The position numbers and the translations under genes are program-made. Positions 40,643 through 47,297 of a DNA stretch of 60,455 bases are shown here, piece after piece. A model generated the notes under the pieces. It was not told the DNA's origin. It did no database searches and was given only the letters and a program-made list of their open reading frames with translations. The DNA comes from [Eubacterium] eligens ATCC 27750 (lineage in GTDB: Bacteria; Bacillota; Clostridia; Lachnospirales; Lachnospiraceae): the NCBI RefSeq assembly GCF_000146185.1, contig NC_012782.1:1-60455 (forward strand). Direction: 5' to 3'. The number at the start of each line of letters is the position of its first letter. The stretch's first letter is position 1.

Positions 40643-41649
40643 ACCATCCCTGCCTCATATACCTGTTTTCTAAGATACTCCAGCTCCTCCAGATCGTTAT
40701 AATAAAACTCCTGCACTCCATTAAAGCCCTGCATTTTCTGCTCTTTACCGTCTTTAAGAATAGCCTTAAACCACGCCCCAGCCTGTGAGATGATCCCCAG
40801 CATAATAGCCAGATCTAAGGTATCCTTAATCTCATCCACTCCTGTACTATAGTTAAGTGTGTAAGTCTGGAGCCTACGATCATTTTTAGTAACCTTATTT
40901 TTCTCCACTTTCACGCTTACCAGATTACCACTAGGGTTAGCATATCCGCTACTTACCTCTTTATACTTCTCATCCAGTAAGGATCCCTTTGTAAACCATA
41001 AGATCTGTGAGCACGCATGAGCTATAGCTGTACCACACGGGATCTTAAAAGGCTTGTATGGATTTCCTATATTTTCTCTTAACTGATTGATGAGGAGAAA
41101 AGTACACTCCACTTTCTTACAAAGCGGTACCGCCTTATCACAAAAGGCTTTCATAAGAGCACTGTTACCGCCATAGCTTTTCTCATCTAAGCCTTTTTCC
41201 TGTACTGCTTTAGGGATAATAAAGGGAGCACTATCTAATACTGCTAAGCCGATCTTACCAGATCTTATGTAGTCTAAGAGCATATCTAAGAGCTCCTCTC
41301 CGTACTCACTCTCTGGCTGGATAAGTATTACCTTACTCCAATCTACCCCCAGAGTTTCTCCCCACTCCTTATCTATCGTGTTTTCTGCATCCAGATATAC
41401 ACAGTACTTATCTGTATACTTTTTCTGGAAATTAGAGATAATATCCAGAGCTGTAGTAGTTTTTCCACTCTGAGGCAATCCTACTAGCTCTATGATCCTC
41501 CCTACAGGTACTCCTCCTCTGGTTAAGTAATTCATCATAGGAGAGGTGTAGGGGATAAACTCTATCCCCTTAAGATCCGATGCTTTACGGATTATATCCG
41601 TTTTGTATTTCTTATTTACCTCAGCTATGAGGTTATCTATCTCCGCCAT
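40639..41649 (-). CDS. RecA/UvsX-like recombinase
   Basis: A 336-residue RecA-fold ATPase. Walker A is GLPQSGKTT (about 57-65), Walker B-like is KIGLAVLDSAP, and a RecA-type CTFLLINQLRENIG is present. It ends with a family-specific domain. It would promote strand exchange in phage recombination, together with the RecU-like resolvase and the Cas4-like nuclease upstream in the same operon. Confidence 0.88.
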   Translation of the reverse strand: MAEIDNLIAEVNKKYKTDIIRKASDLKGIEFIPYTSPMMNYLTRGGVPVGRIIELVGLPQSGKTTTALDIISNFQKKYTDKYCVYLDAENTIDKEWGETLGVDWSKVILIQPESEYGEELLDMLLDYIRSGKIGLAVLDSAPFIIPKAVQEKGLDEKSYGGNSALMKAFCDKAVPLCKKVECTFLLINQLRENIGNPYKPFKIPCGTAIAHACSQILWFTKGSLLDEKYKEVSSGYANPSGNLVSVKVEKNKVTKNDRRLQTYTLNYSTGVDEIKDTLDLAIMLGIISQAGAWFKAILKDGKEQKMQGFNGVQEFYYNDLEELEYLRKQVYEAGMV

Positions 41650-42058
41650 TAAATATCTCCCTCCGCTCTATGATTAGCTCTCTCTCTGTATCAAATCCCT
41701 CTGGGTATCTGGCTTTGAGCTTATCAATATTCATCTGGAGGATCTCATCCAAATCGAAACCAAAACTATAACAGATCATAGCCATATACCACATTACATC
41801 TCCCAGCTCTTTTTTAAGATGCTCTCTATCAAGATCCTTTTCGTGGAAAATCCACTTTTTAATCATATCCAGAGTTTCTCCTGCCTCTCCTGCAAGCCCT
41901 AAGCATCCGTTAAGCACTCCTCCCAGATCCTCTACTACAGGCTTAAAGCACTTAGGCTTATCTGGTCTATGTAAAAGCTCAATAGCCTTTTCGATCCTAC
42001 CTGTTGCGTTACCGTCATTAGTTCTCATAGCTAACTCTACATACTCTTTTCCTGTCAT
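41633..42058 (-). CDS. MazG-family nucleotide pyrophosphohydrolase
   Basis: A protein of about 141 residues from the ATG at 42058 (AAAGGAGATAATTAAA before it); the open frame reaches to 42163 but overlaps the Cys-rich gene. The MazG pattern is GEAGETLDMIKKW ... KKELGDVMWYMAM, with HEKDLD between. It would trim the (d)NTP pool. It overlaps the recombinase gene by 17 bases. Confidence 0.85.
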   Translation of the reverse strand: MTGKEYVELAMRTNDGNATGRIEKAIELLHRPDKPKCFKPVVEDLGGVLNGCLGLAGEAGETLDMIKKWIFHEKDLDREHLKKELGDVMWYMAMICYSFGFDLDEILQMNIDKLKARYPEGFDTERELIIERREIFNGGDR

Positions 42059-42059
42059 T

Positions 42060-42200
42060 TTAATTATCTCCTTTCTCACACCACTCATTACAAGTATCGT
42101 TATAAGCTGTAGGGCATCCGTAAGCATCACTAGCCTCACAGCTACATACAAACTCTCCACCATCGTAACAATTATTACCGCAAGTACCGCAACACTCCAT
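42060..42200 (-). CDS. Tiny Cys-rich protein (nine cysteines)
   Basis: A 46-residue acidic protein with nine cysteines (MECCGTCGNNCYDGGEF, VCSCEASDAYGC, CNEWCEKGDN). The ATG overlaps the stop of the upstream gene (TAATG) after AGGAGAGCAG. Spacing CCxxCxxxC suggests metal binding, probably two zinc clusters. No family recognised. Confidence 0.62.
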   Translation of the reverse strand: MECCGTCGNNCYDGGEFVCSCEASDAYGCPTAYNDTCNEWCEKGDN

Positions 42201-42445
42201 TACTGCTCTCCTCCTAACTCCTGCATAATCCCTACCTCTGTATTAAAGAGGTTTACATCCGCATCCGTGATACCTAAGTTATAATTTAAATCAACTACAT
42301 TTCTGATAATGGTTATATCTACTCCGCCTCCCTCATTAGGGCTAAAAAGTACAATCCCATCATCACACTTAAAAGCTGTTTCTCCAGAGATCTCTACTCC
42401 GTTCTCCTCCAGATATGCTAAAAACTTATCTAACTTTTCCTCCAC
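42200..42445 (-). CDS. Hypothetical acidic protein
   Basis: An 81-residue acidic protein (KLDKFLAYLEENGVEISGET, VDLNYNLGITDADVNLFN). It overlaps the SpoIIID-like gene by 20 bases and touches the Cys-rich gene. Family unknown. Confidence 0.62.
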   Translation of the reverse strand: MEEKLDKFLAYLEENGVEISGETAFKCDDGIVLFSPNEGGGVDITIIRNVVDLNYNLGITDADVNLFNTEVGIMQELGGEQ

Positions 42446-42668
42446 TTCTTCTGTGCCTCCTTAAAATATTTCTACACTGTACATAGAGATCATCATCTAT
42501 ATTTCTGAGCTCATGGAGATCCCTATGTAACTGGCTCTTACTGATACAAAATTCTCTAGCCACTTTACGGATACTGTCCTTAGGATTATCTATTAGCCAC
42601 TGTGCCTCCTGCTTACATCTATCCTCTATGGCTTGTCTCCTAAAGTACTCATAAGCCCACCGCTCCAT
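42426..42668 (-). CDS. SpoIIID-like DNA-binding protein
   Basis: An 80-residue protein whose HTH region (SIRKVAREFCISKSQLHRDL) and the following ID.DLYVQCRNILRRH strongly resemble SpoIIID, the sporulation regulator of Bacilli and Clostridia. A basic end (RRHRRSGGKVR) may contact DNA, as in SpoIIID. It could act on phage middle genes or on host sporulation. Confidence 0.75.
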   Translation of the reverse strand: MERWAYEYFRRQAIEDRCKQEAQWLIDNPKDSIRKVAREFCISKSQLHRDLHELRNIDDDLYVQCRNILRRHRRSGGKVR

Positions 42669-42672
42669 AGGC

Positions 42673-43224
42673 TTAATCCTCCATAGGATCCTCTGGCTCT
42701 CTGGTATATTTATCCTTACTAAATCTATCCAGATCTACCTCTGCTATCCTCTTTGAGAGAGATTTCTTTAATCCGCTGTAGATCTTCTCAGCCATCTCTA
42801 ACTTAACTTTGAGGCTGTTATAAGCTCTACGGTAAATAGCCTCTACTAAGGCTTTATCCTCCGTGAGCTGTTCTACTCTGGCTTTTTTCTCCTGCACAGT
42901 ACCAGATACTTTTACCATCGCCTCATTTTGAGCACTTTTCTTAGCGTTAGAGGCTAGATCTACCTGCATACCCAGCTCCTCTACTCTCTGCCCTGCATAG
43001 TACATAAGAGCTGGGATCTTAACACAGTAGTACTCTATCTGGCTATCTGGTATATCCTCTATAGAGTTTTCTCCGATGCTTTCCATAATCATATCCAGCT
43101 CTGAGATAGCACTATCAAGCTCCTTACTAAAATCTGCTATTAACTCATTTGAGAGGGTTATTACAGGGGAGCTCTCCTCTTTTACCTCTGCTATGATTTT
43201 CTTTAACTTATCGCTCTGTACCAT
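42673..43224 (-). CDS. Hypothetical coiled-coil protein
   Basis: A 183-residue helical acidic protein with several coiled-coil stretches (LIADFSKELDSAISELDMIM, VQEKKARVEQLTEDKALVEA, YSGLKKSLSKRIAEVDL). It lies in the recombination operon. I considered a single-strand annealing or Gam-like protein but found no signature. Confidence 0.6.
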   Translation of the reverse strand: MVQSDKLKKIIAEVKEESSPVITLSNELIADFSKELDSAISELDMIMESIGENSIEDIPDSQIEYYCVKIPALMYYAGQRVEELGMQVDLASNAKKSAQNEAMVKVSGTVQEKKARVEQLTEDKALVEAIYRRAYNSLKVKLEMAEKIYSGLKKSLSKRIAEVDLDRFSKDKYTREPEDPMED

Positions 43225-43393
43225 CCTCTACACCTGCCTCTGCTTTGATCTCTTTTACACAATCAGAGCAATAACAACCCTCATAGCCCTCAATCTTGTA
43301 TAAAAAGCACATCCAATTTCTATTCCACTTTCCCTTATCGGAGCATCTCTTACATGATCCCTGCCCCTCTCCTGTACACTGAGTTACTTTCAT
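43208..43393 (-). CDS. Small Cys-rich zinc-binding protein
   Basis: A 61-residue protein with CKRC, a later single Cys and CYCSDC, likely binding zinc. It overlaps both neighbours and its ATG overlaps the RecU-like stop. Its role may be nucleic acid or protein binding in the recombination operon. Confidence 0.65.
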   Translation of the reverse strand: MKVTQCTGEGQGSCKRCSDKGKWNRNWMCFLYKIEGYEGCYCSDCVKEIKAEAGVEDGTER

Positions 43394-43863
43394 TTCACAC
43401 CTCCAAAATATCTACTTAACCAGCTCTCCAGATCGTAGCTGTATCTCACTCTTTTCTTTTTCTGTCCTATCTTTACTCCGTGATCCCTGCACCACTCTAC
43501 AGGTATGCTCTTTCTCTCCTCCGCCTGAGTAAACTGGATCACATCCTGTACGGTTATGTAATATGTTTCCTCCAGCTCTCTAAAGTTGATTAAAAAGCCT
43601 CCATACACTCCCTCATAGTGAGTAGCTTTCTCCATCCCCTGTATCTGGTTAGGTCTGATCTTAGCTATCGGTATGCTCTTTCCCTTATGGGTTTTAAGCT
43701 CTACCATAAAGAGATAAGGAGATCTAAACAGGATATAATCACATGGATTAGATACTCCATAAAATCCGCTTGTATCATCCTTTAGGCGGTACAGGTAATA
43801 ATCTGGAGGTACACACTCCTTAAACTCCTGCTCAAAGGTTTTACCGATGTTATTACTTGCCAT
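43390..43863 (-). CDS. RecU-like Holliday junction resolvase
   Basis: A 157-residue PD-(D/E)XK nuclease: GKTFEQEFKECVP at the start, then SNPCDYILFRSPYLFMVELK, with the D...ExK pattern, followed by THKGKSIPIAKIRPNQ as in RecU. It would resolve Holliday junctions during phage recombination or packaging. Its end overlaps the small zinc protein gene and its start the nuclease gene by 11 bases. Confidence 0.85.
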   Translation of the reverse strand: MASNNIGKTFEQEFKECVPPDYYLYRLKDDTSGFYGVSNPCDYILFRSPYLFMVELKTHKGKSIPIAKIRPNQIQGMEKATHYEGVYGGFLINFRELEETYYITVQDVIQFTQAEERKSIPVEWCRDHGVKIGQKKKRVRYSYDLESWLSRYFGGVK

Positions 43864-44911
43864 CCTGTACCCCCTTAAATCTGCTAGGAGTAAACTTACA
43901 TTTCTTTCTGCGATCTACATACATAGATCCCTCTCTATCAATGCTACAGTAGTAAGCTCCTATCTCTCTACCACAATGCTCACAGTTACCACATACCGCT
44001 CTCAACGCTGTATTTTGCCCTGTAGAGGCTTTTTTCTTTTTACCTGTAGACTTATTAGCCTTTTTTCTGTTTGTATCTTTCTTGGCTGTCTGAGGCTTTT
44101 CTGGAGGGTTAGGATGTACCCACTTACCAGCATCCACTAAAGCACACTCATTTTTATATCTACAGTATGTACACTTGCTATCATCTTTCTCTGGAGGGAT
44201 CCCTGTTTTACAAGCATTGTTTACAGTTCGTATCTTGTTAAGTACTGCCTGTTTCATCTCATCGGTTATTTTCCAGAGGTACGGTTTCTTTTTACAGAAA
44301 TTTCTATCCTCATAAAAGAAAAGGATATAATCTATCCCCAGCCCCATACCGTAACAAGTAGCTTGCCACTTATGATCCGCCTTAGGCTCATAACGGTTAC
44401 TAAACTGATAAGTACTCTCTGTTTTAATCTCTAAGATTACATCCTTACCATTAAATCTAATAACTCCGTCTGGCTGGAAATAAATAGAAAGCTCATCATT
44501 TTTACATCTGCCCTCTGTGTGATCCTCATTCCAGCCTACAAACTCTGTTTTAATGCCTTTAGCCTGTGCCTCTTTTACCATTTCCTCCAGATCTAAGCAC
44601 TCTACACCCTCCATACGCTCTACTATGTGCTGTATGTCTAAGTGCCTATCTGTACCGCTCTGGCATATCTCAATAAGATTTACCTCACTCTGCTCTCCAT
44701 TCTGGGAGCCTCCATGTACTCTCTGGAAAAATAACATACGCTCACAGCCATACATAGAGGATGGGCGGATATACTCAGATGGGGCTATCTGCCTCTCCTC
44801 CAGCTCCTTAGCCTTTACAGCCTCCTCATAATTTTTAAGAAACTTATCCTCAAAGGATACGCTCTCTGCATTTTTTCCTTGTGCTACTGCTATTAAGCTC
44901 TTTAATCCCAT
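43853..44911 (-). CDS. Cas4-like PD-(D/E)XK exonuclease
   Basis: A 352-residue protein. RPSSMYGCERMLFFQR near residue 50 and CTYCRYKNEC near 250 are the first and last cysteines of a possible iron-sulphur cluster, bracketing the nuclease core with FQPDGVIRFNGKDVILEIKTES. This matches Cas4/Dna2-type nucleases of phages. A Lys-rich linker and a C-terminal Cys cluster (CGNCEHCGRE) extend it beyond the usual size. It probably resects DNA ends for recombination. Confidence 0.82.
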   Translation of the reverse strand: MGLKSLIAVAQGKNAESVSFEDKFLKNYEEAVKAKELEERQIAPSEYIRPSSMYGCERMLFFQRVHGGSQNGEQSEVNLIEICQSGTDRHLDIQHIVERMEGVECLDLEEMVKEAQAKGIKTEFVGWNEDHTEGRCKNDELSIYFQPDGVIRFNGKDVILEIKTESTYQFSNRYEPKADHKWQATCYGMGLGIDYILFFYEDRNFCKKKPYLWKITDEMKQAVLNKIRTVNNACKTGIPPEKDDSKCTYCRYKNECALVDAGKWVHPNPPEKPQTAKKDTNRKKANKSTGKKKKASTGQNTALRAVCGNCEHCGREIGAYYCSIDREGSMYVDRRKKCKFTPSRFKGVQDGK

Positions 44912-45060
44912 TAGTGACCTCCTAACATAACTCCGATGATATAGAGCTCAAATAAAACTACAAAAATACTTACAGCTCCAATAAAATCTCCTACCAACTC
45001 ACAGCCCTCTCTATGAGTTCTGTAAAATCTTCTCCATTTTCTTTTAATCTGTCTTACCAT
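44911..45060 (-). CDS. Small membrane protein
   Basis: A 49-residue protein with a basic start (MVRQIKRKWRRFYRTHRE) and one membrane segment (FIGAVSIFVVLFELYIIGVM). The ATG follows AGGAGGATCAAGG and the stop overlaps the nuclease start. It is the first gene behind site 7. Confidence 0.68.
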   Translation of the reverse strand: MVRQIKRKWRRFYRTHREGCELVGDFIGAVSIFVVLFELYIIGVMLGGH

Positions 45061-45083
45061 CCTTGATCCTCCTGTTTTGATTG

Positions 45084-45120
45084 ATAAGTAACCTAATCAC
45101 AAACGGTAAGTAAATTTAGA
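45084..45120 (-). promoter_or_regulatory. Middle-promoter motif, site 7
   Basis: TCTAAA (45115-45120), 14 bases, GTGATTAGGTTACTTATC (from 45100 down) on the minus strand. It starts the recombination operon and begins at the T-run of the terminator behind the methylase gene. Confidence 0.85.
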
Positions 45121-45121
45121 T

Positions 45122-45151
45122 AAAAAAAAGAGGAGGCTTTTTACACCTCCT
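45122..45151 (-). terminator. Terminator behind the methylase gene
   Basis: AGGAGG/CCTCCT with a TGTAAAAAG loop followed by CTTTTTTTT on the minus strand. Confidence 0.85.
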
Positions 45152-45158
45152 ACAATTC

Positions 45159-45710
45159 TTATACCTCATTTCCCCAACAATCCCATCCATCTATACACTG
45201 TCTTGCAAAGAGCTCTATTTTAGGTAGCCCCCCCCCTGCCATTAACTTTACAATTCTATCTCTTGTTTCCGCTGGTTTTTTACTGTGCTCCTCTATGTGG
45301 CTCATAATTACACTATGTACTCCTGCATCCATTCTCTTAGGCTTTCCTCTTACACCTAATAAACATAACTCCGCATTAGCTCTAGTCCAATTACCCATAC
45401 CCCAAAAGAGAGTATCTGCTTTCTTATTCTGCTTTATCCATGTAAAAGCACAGGTTTTATACTCAAATCCCCATGATCTCATCACATCAAAAGCCTCCTC
45501 TAAAAATGGCATTGTAACCCACATAAAAAGCACACTATCATCATCTGCTAACTTTTCTACAGGGAGAGCCTTTATATCCTCTAATCTGGTTACTGTATAA
45601 TGGCATCCAGCCCCTCTCCCTCCTGCTACCGCCTTATCTCTATACAGCCATGCTGGATCTGCATAGATTATCTTATACTTGTTTTCTGTGTTAAAAATAT
45701 CTACTTTCAA
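45159..45710 (-). CDS. MT-A70 family DNA adenine methyltransferase
   Basis: A protein of about 183 residues. The catalytic box is DPAW (IIYADPAWLYRD), and FMWVTMPFLEEAFDVMRSWG plus PKIELFARQCIDGWDCWGNE are typical of MT-A70 enzymes that make N6-methyladenine. It probably protects phage DNA from host restriction. The start is TTG at 45710, behind AAAGGAGG; the open frame to 45749 runs through the promoter. Confidence 0.88.
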   Translation of the reverse strand: MKVDIFNTENKYKIIYADPAWLYRDKAVAGGRGAGCHYTVTRLEDIKALPVEKLADDDSVLFMWVTMPFLEEAFDVMRSWGFEYKTCAFTWIKQNKKADTLFWGMGNWTRANAELCLLGVRGKPKRMDAGVHSVIMSHIEEHSKKPAETRDRIVKLMAGGGLPKIELFARQCIDGWDCWGNEV

Positions 45711-45732
45711 TAGAAAAACCTCCTTTATGTTT

Positions 45733-45769
45733 TGATCGATCCTAATCACATAAAGGAGGTTTCTTTAGA
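45733..45769 (-). promoter_or_regulatory. Middle-promoter motif, site 6, with anti-SD arm
   Basis: TCTAAA (45764-45769), 14 bases, GTGATTAGGATCGATC (from 45749 down) on the minus strand. The spacer contains AAACCTCCTTTATGT, the perfect 15-base complement of ACATAAAGGAGGTTT at the methylase ribosome site. Confidence 0.82.
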
Positions 45770-45777
45770 TTAAATTT

Positions 45778-46170
45778 TTACCAACATCTTCTCCACGGAT
45801 ACTCCCAGTAATTACCATATCCTATAGGATAATCACTATACCCTAAAGGTCTATTTACCCAGCTCCATGAGTTACCGTTCTGATCTCTTACCTCTGTACT
45901 ATTCTGATAAATTACCTGCTTACCTGTACTCTCTGCATACTCAATCTCTTTCTTTGTACCCTTAGAGTTTTCATAATTCAAAAGAACATAAATAGCATCA
46001 CATTGATCTATCATAGCCTTATTGATCTCGTAATAATCTGAGAGCCCCTCTGGTAAAAATGAGGGATTAAGTACTATATGCCCCAGCCCTCTTATATACT
46101 CCTCAGCCTCAATAAATTTCTCTTTATACTTAAACACTCCTGTCATAGCTCCAGCTATATACACTCTCAT
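45778..46170 (-). CDS. DUF4406-like nucleoside deoxyribosyltransferase-fold protein
   Basis: A 130-residue protein starting MRVYIAGAMTGV, with IVLNPSFLPEG and MIDQCDAIYVLLNYENSKG, the pattern of DUF4406 proteins that resemble nucleoside 2-deoxyribosyltransferases. It probably acts on nucleotides. The C-terminal extension is Tyr/Trp-rich (GYSDYPIGYGNYWEYPWRR), which is unusual. Confidence 0.8.
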   Translation of the reverse strand: MRVYIAGAMTGVFKYKEKFIEAEEYIRGLGHIVLNPSFLPEGLSDYYEINKAMIDQCDAIYVLLNYENSKGTKKEIEYAESTGKQVIYQNSTEVRDQNGNSWSWVNRPLGYSDYPIGYGNYWEYPWRRCW

Positions 46171-46325
46171 GCTTTTAATTCCTCCAGTACTCTAAAGTGG
46201 TGTACCTCTCTTGTATCTCCCTTTTTAACCTGTACTCTCCTTACAGATCCTACCTCTAACGGAGTTACGCACTCCTCCAGAGTTCTCTCTTTCTTATCTT
46301 CCTCATCATATACTTTATACCTCAA
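46167..46325 (-). CDS. Small hypothetical protein with TTG start
   Basis: A 52-residue charged protein (RYKVYDEEDKKERTLEECVT). GGAGG lies six bases before the TTG, and the frame overlaps both neighbours by a few bases, as is normal in this operon. Family unknown. Confidence 0.55.
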   Translation of the reverse strand: MRYKVYDEEDKKERTLEECVTPLEVGSVRRVQVKKGDTREVHHFRVLEELKA

Positions 46326-46551
46326 TATTTTCCTCCTCCATATAAAACCATTTTACAATCTGAGTATTAGGAATTTGATATAACCCATACATCCACCTAT
46401 TAGTATCAAACTCATACCTACACCCCTCTAAAATTCTCCCATCTTTAACAATAACACCAACTCTCTTACTTATCTCTTTTTCAAAAAGTGGATCTTTCTG
46501 TATGTCATCCCACTCATCATTAAAAACAACTCTGTTACTTAACACACTCAT
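46315..46551 (-). CDS. Hypothetical protein
   Basis: A 78-residue protein with a beta-like DGRILEGCRYEFDTNRWMY centre. The base composition here is less GATC-rich and more AT-rich than its neighbours, hinting at recent acquisition. No family recognised. Confidence 0.6.
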   Translation of the reverse strand: MSVLSNRVVFNDEWDDIQKDPLFEKEISKRVGVIVKDGRILEGCRYEFDTNRWMYGLYQIPNTQIVKWFYMEEENIEV

Positions 46552-46565
46552 CTTAATTATCCTCC

Positions 46566-46874
46566 TTAATAATACAGTTTCCAGCCTACCTCTATATGGT
46601 TAGGATCCTGTATATTATTTAACTTTACTAACCTGTAATACTCTGCTCCAGATCCATACAAATTTTTAGCGATATTCCAGAGGCAATCTCCCTTTTTTAC
46701 AATATAGATCTTTCCATTAAACAAATCTCTTACTCTATCATGTAAGGCTTTCTTCTTTTTAGGCTCCTGTTTCTTTTCTTCTCCAGAATAGTACCAGCTC
46801 TCCGCCTTACTGCCACAATATGTACATCTCGCCCCTATTGCTACCTCAGCTCCACAGTATTTACATTTTGCCAT
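46566..46874 (-). CDS. Zinc-ribbon plus LysM protein
   Basis: A 102-residue protein that joins an N-terminal zinc ribbon (CKYCGAEVAIGARCTYCG) to a C-terminal LysM (IVKKGDCLWNIAKNLYGSG) through a Lys/Glu linker. LysM normally binds peptidoglycan outside the cell, yet no signal peptide is present. The LysM is close to that of the tail protein at 11489. It might be a chaperone or adaptor for tail or lysin components, or bind a host protein. Confidence 0.78.
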   Translation of the reverse strand: MAKCKYCGAEVAIGARCTYCGSKAESWYYSGEEKKQEPKKKKALHDRVRDLFNGKIYIVKKGDCLWNIAKNLYGSGAEYYRLVKLNNIQDPNHIEVGWKLYY

Positions 46875-47292
46875 CTGGTTTCTCCTTTAATCCCATCACA
46901 TAATCCATTGATAATCCTAAAAGGCTACAGATCTTAGCAAGCCTCATACTGCTAAGATCTGTACCGTTGTATAAAAAGGCGTATATTGTGGATCTACTTA
47001 TCCCTGTTTTATCGGAGATAGTCTGGAGAGGTATATCCAGCTCCCAGATCCTCTCCATTACTCTCTCTCCAGCACTCATTATAGAGTAGGTTTTCCTCTG
47101 TGTCTTTTCGTGCTCTACTCTGATATGAGAGGGCTTTGTTAAGCCCTCATAATCTCTTATACCTCTGCTATATCTATGCTGTACGGTATCCAGCCTTATA
47201 CCGCTCTCCTTAGCTATCTGATTTAGAGTTTTACCATCTACAAAGATCCTGTTAGGCTTACCCTTTAGCTCTGGTAAAGGAAAATATCCCAT
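46861..47292 (-). CDS. XRE-like regulator with two HTH regions
   Basis: A 143-residue protein. An N-terminal HTH-like part (DGKTLNQIAKESGIRLDTVQ) precedes a C-terminal XRE domain (ERIWELDIPLQTISDKTGIS, RSTIYAFLYNG). It lies right after the polymerase gene, with a five-base gap. Probably a DNA-binding regulator. Confidence 0.72.
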   Translation of the reverse strand: MGYFPLPELKGKPNRIFVDGKTLNQIAKESGIRLDTVQHRYSRGIRDYEGLTKPSHIRVEHEKTQRKTYSIMSAGERVMERIWELDIPLQTISDKTGISRSTIYAFLYNGTDLSSMRLAKICSLLGLSMDYVMGLKEKPDGKM

Positions 47293-47297
47293 AGGCT

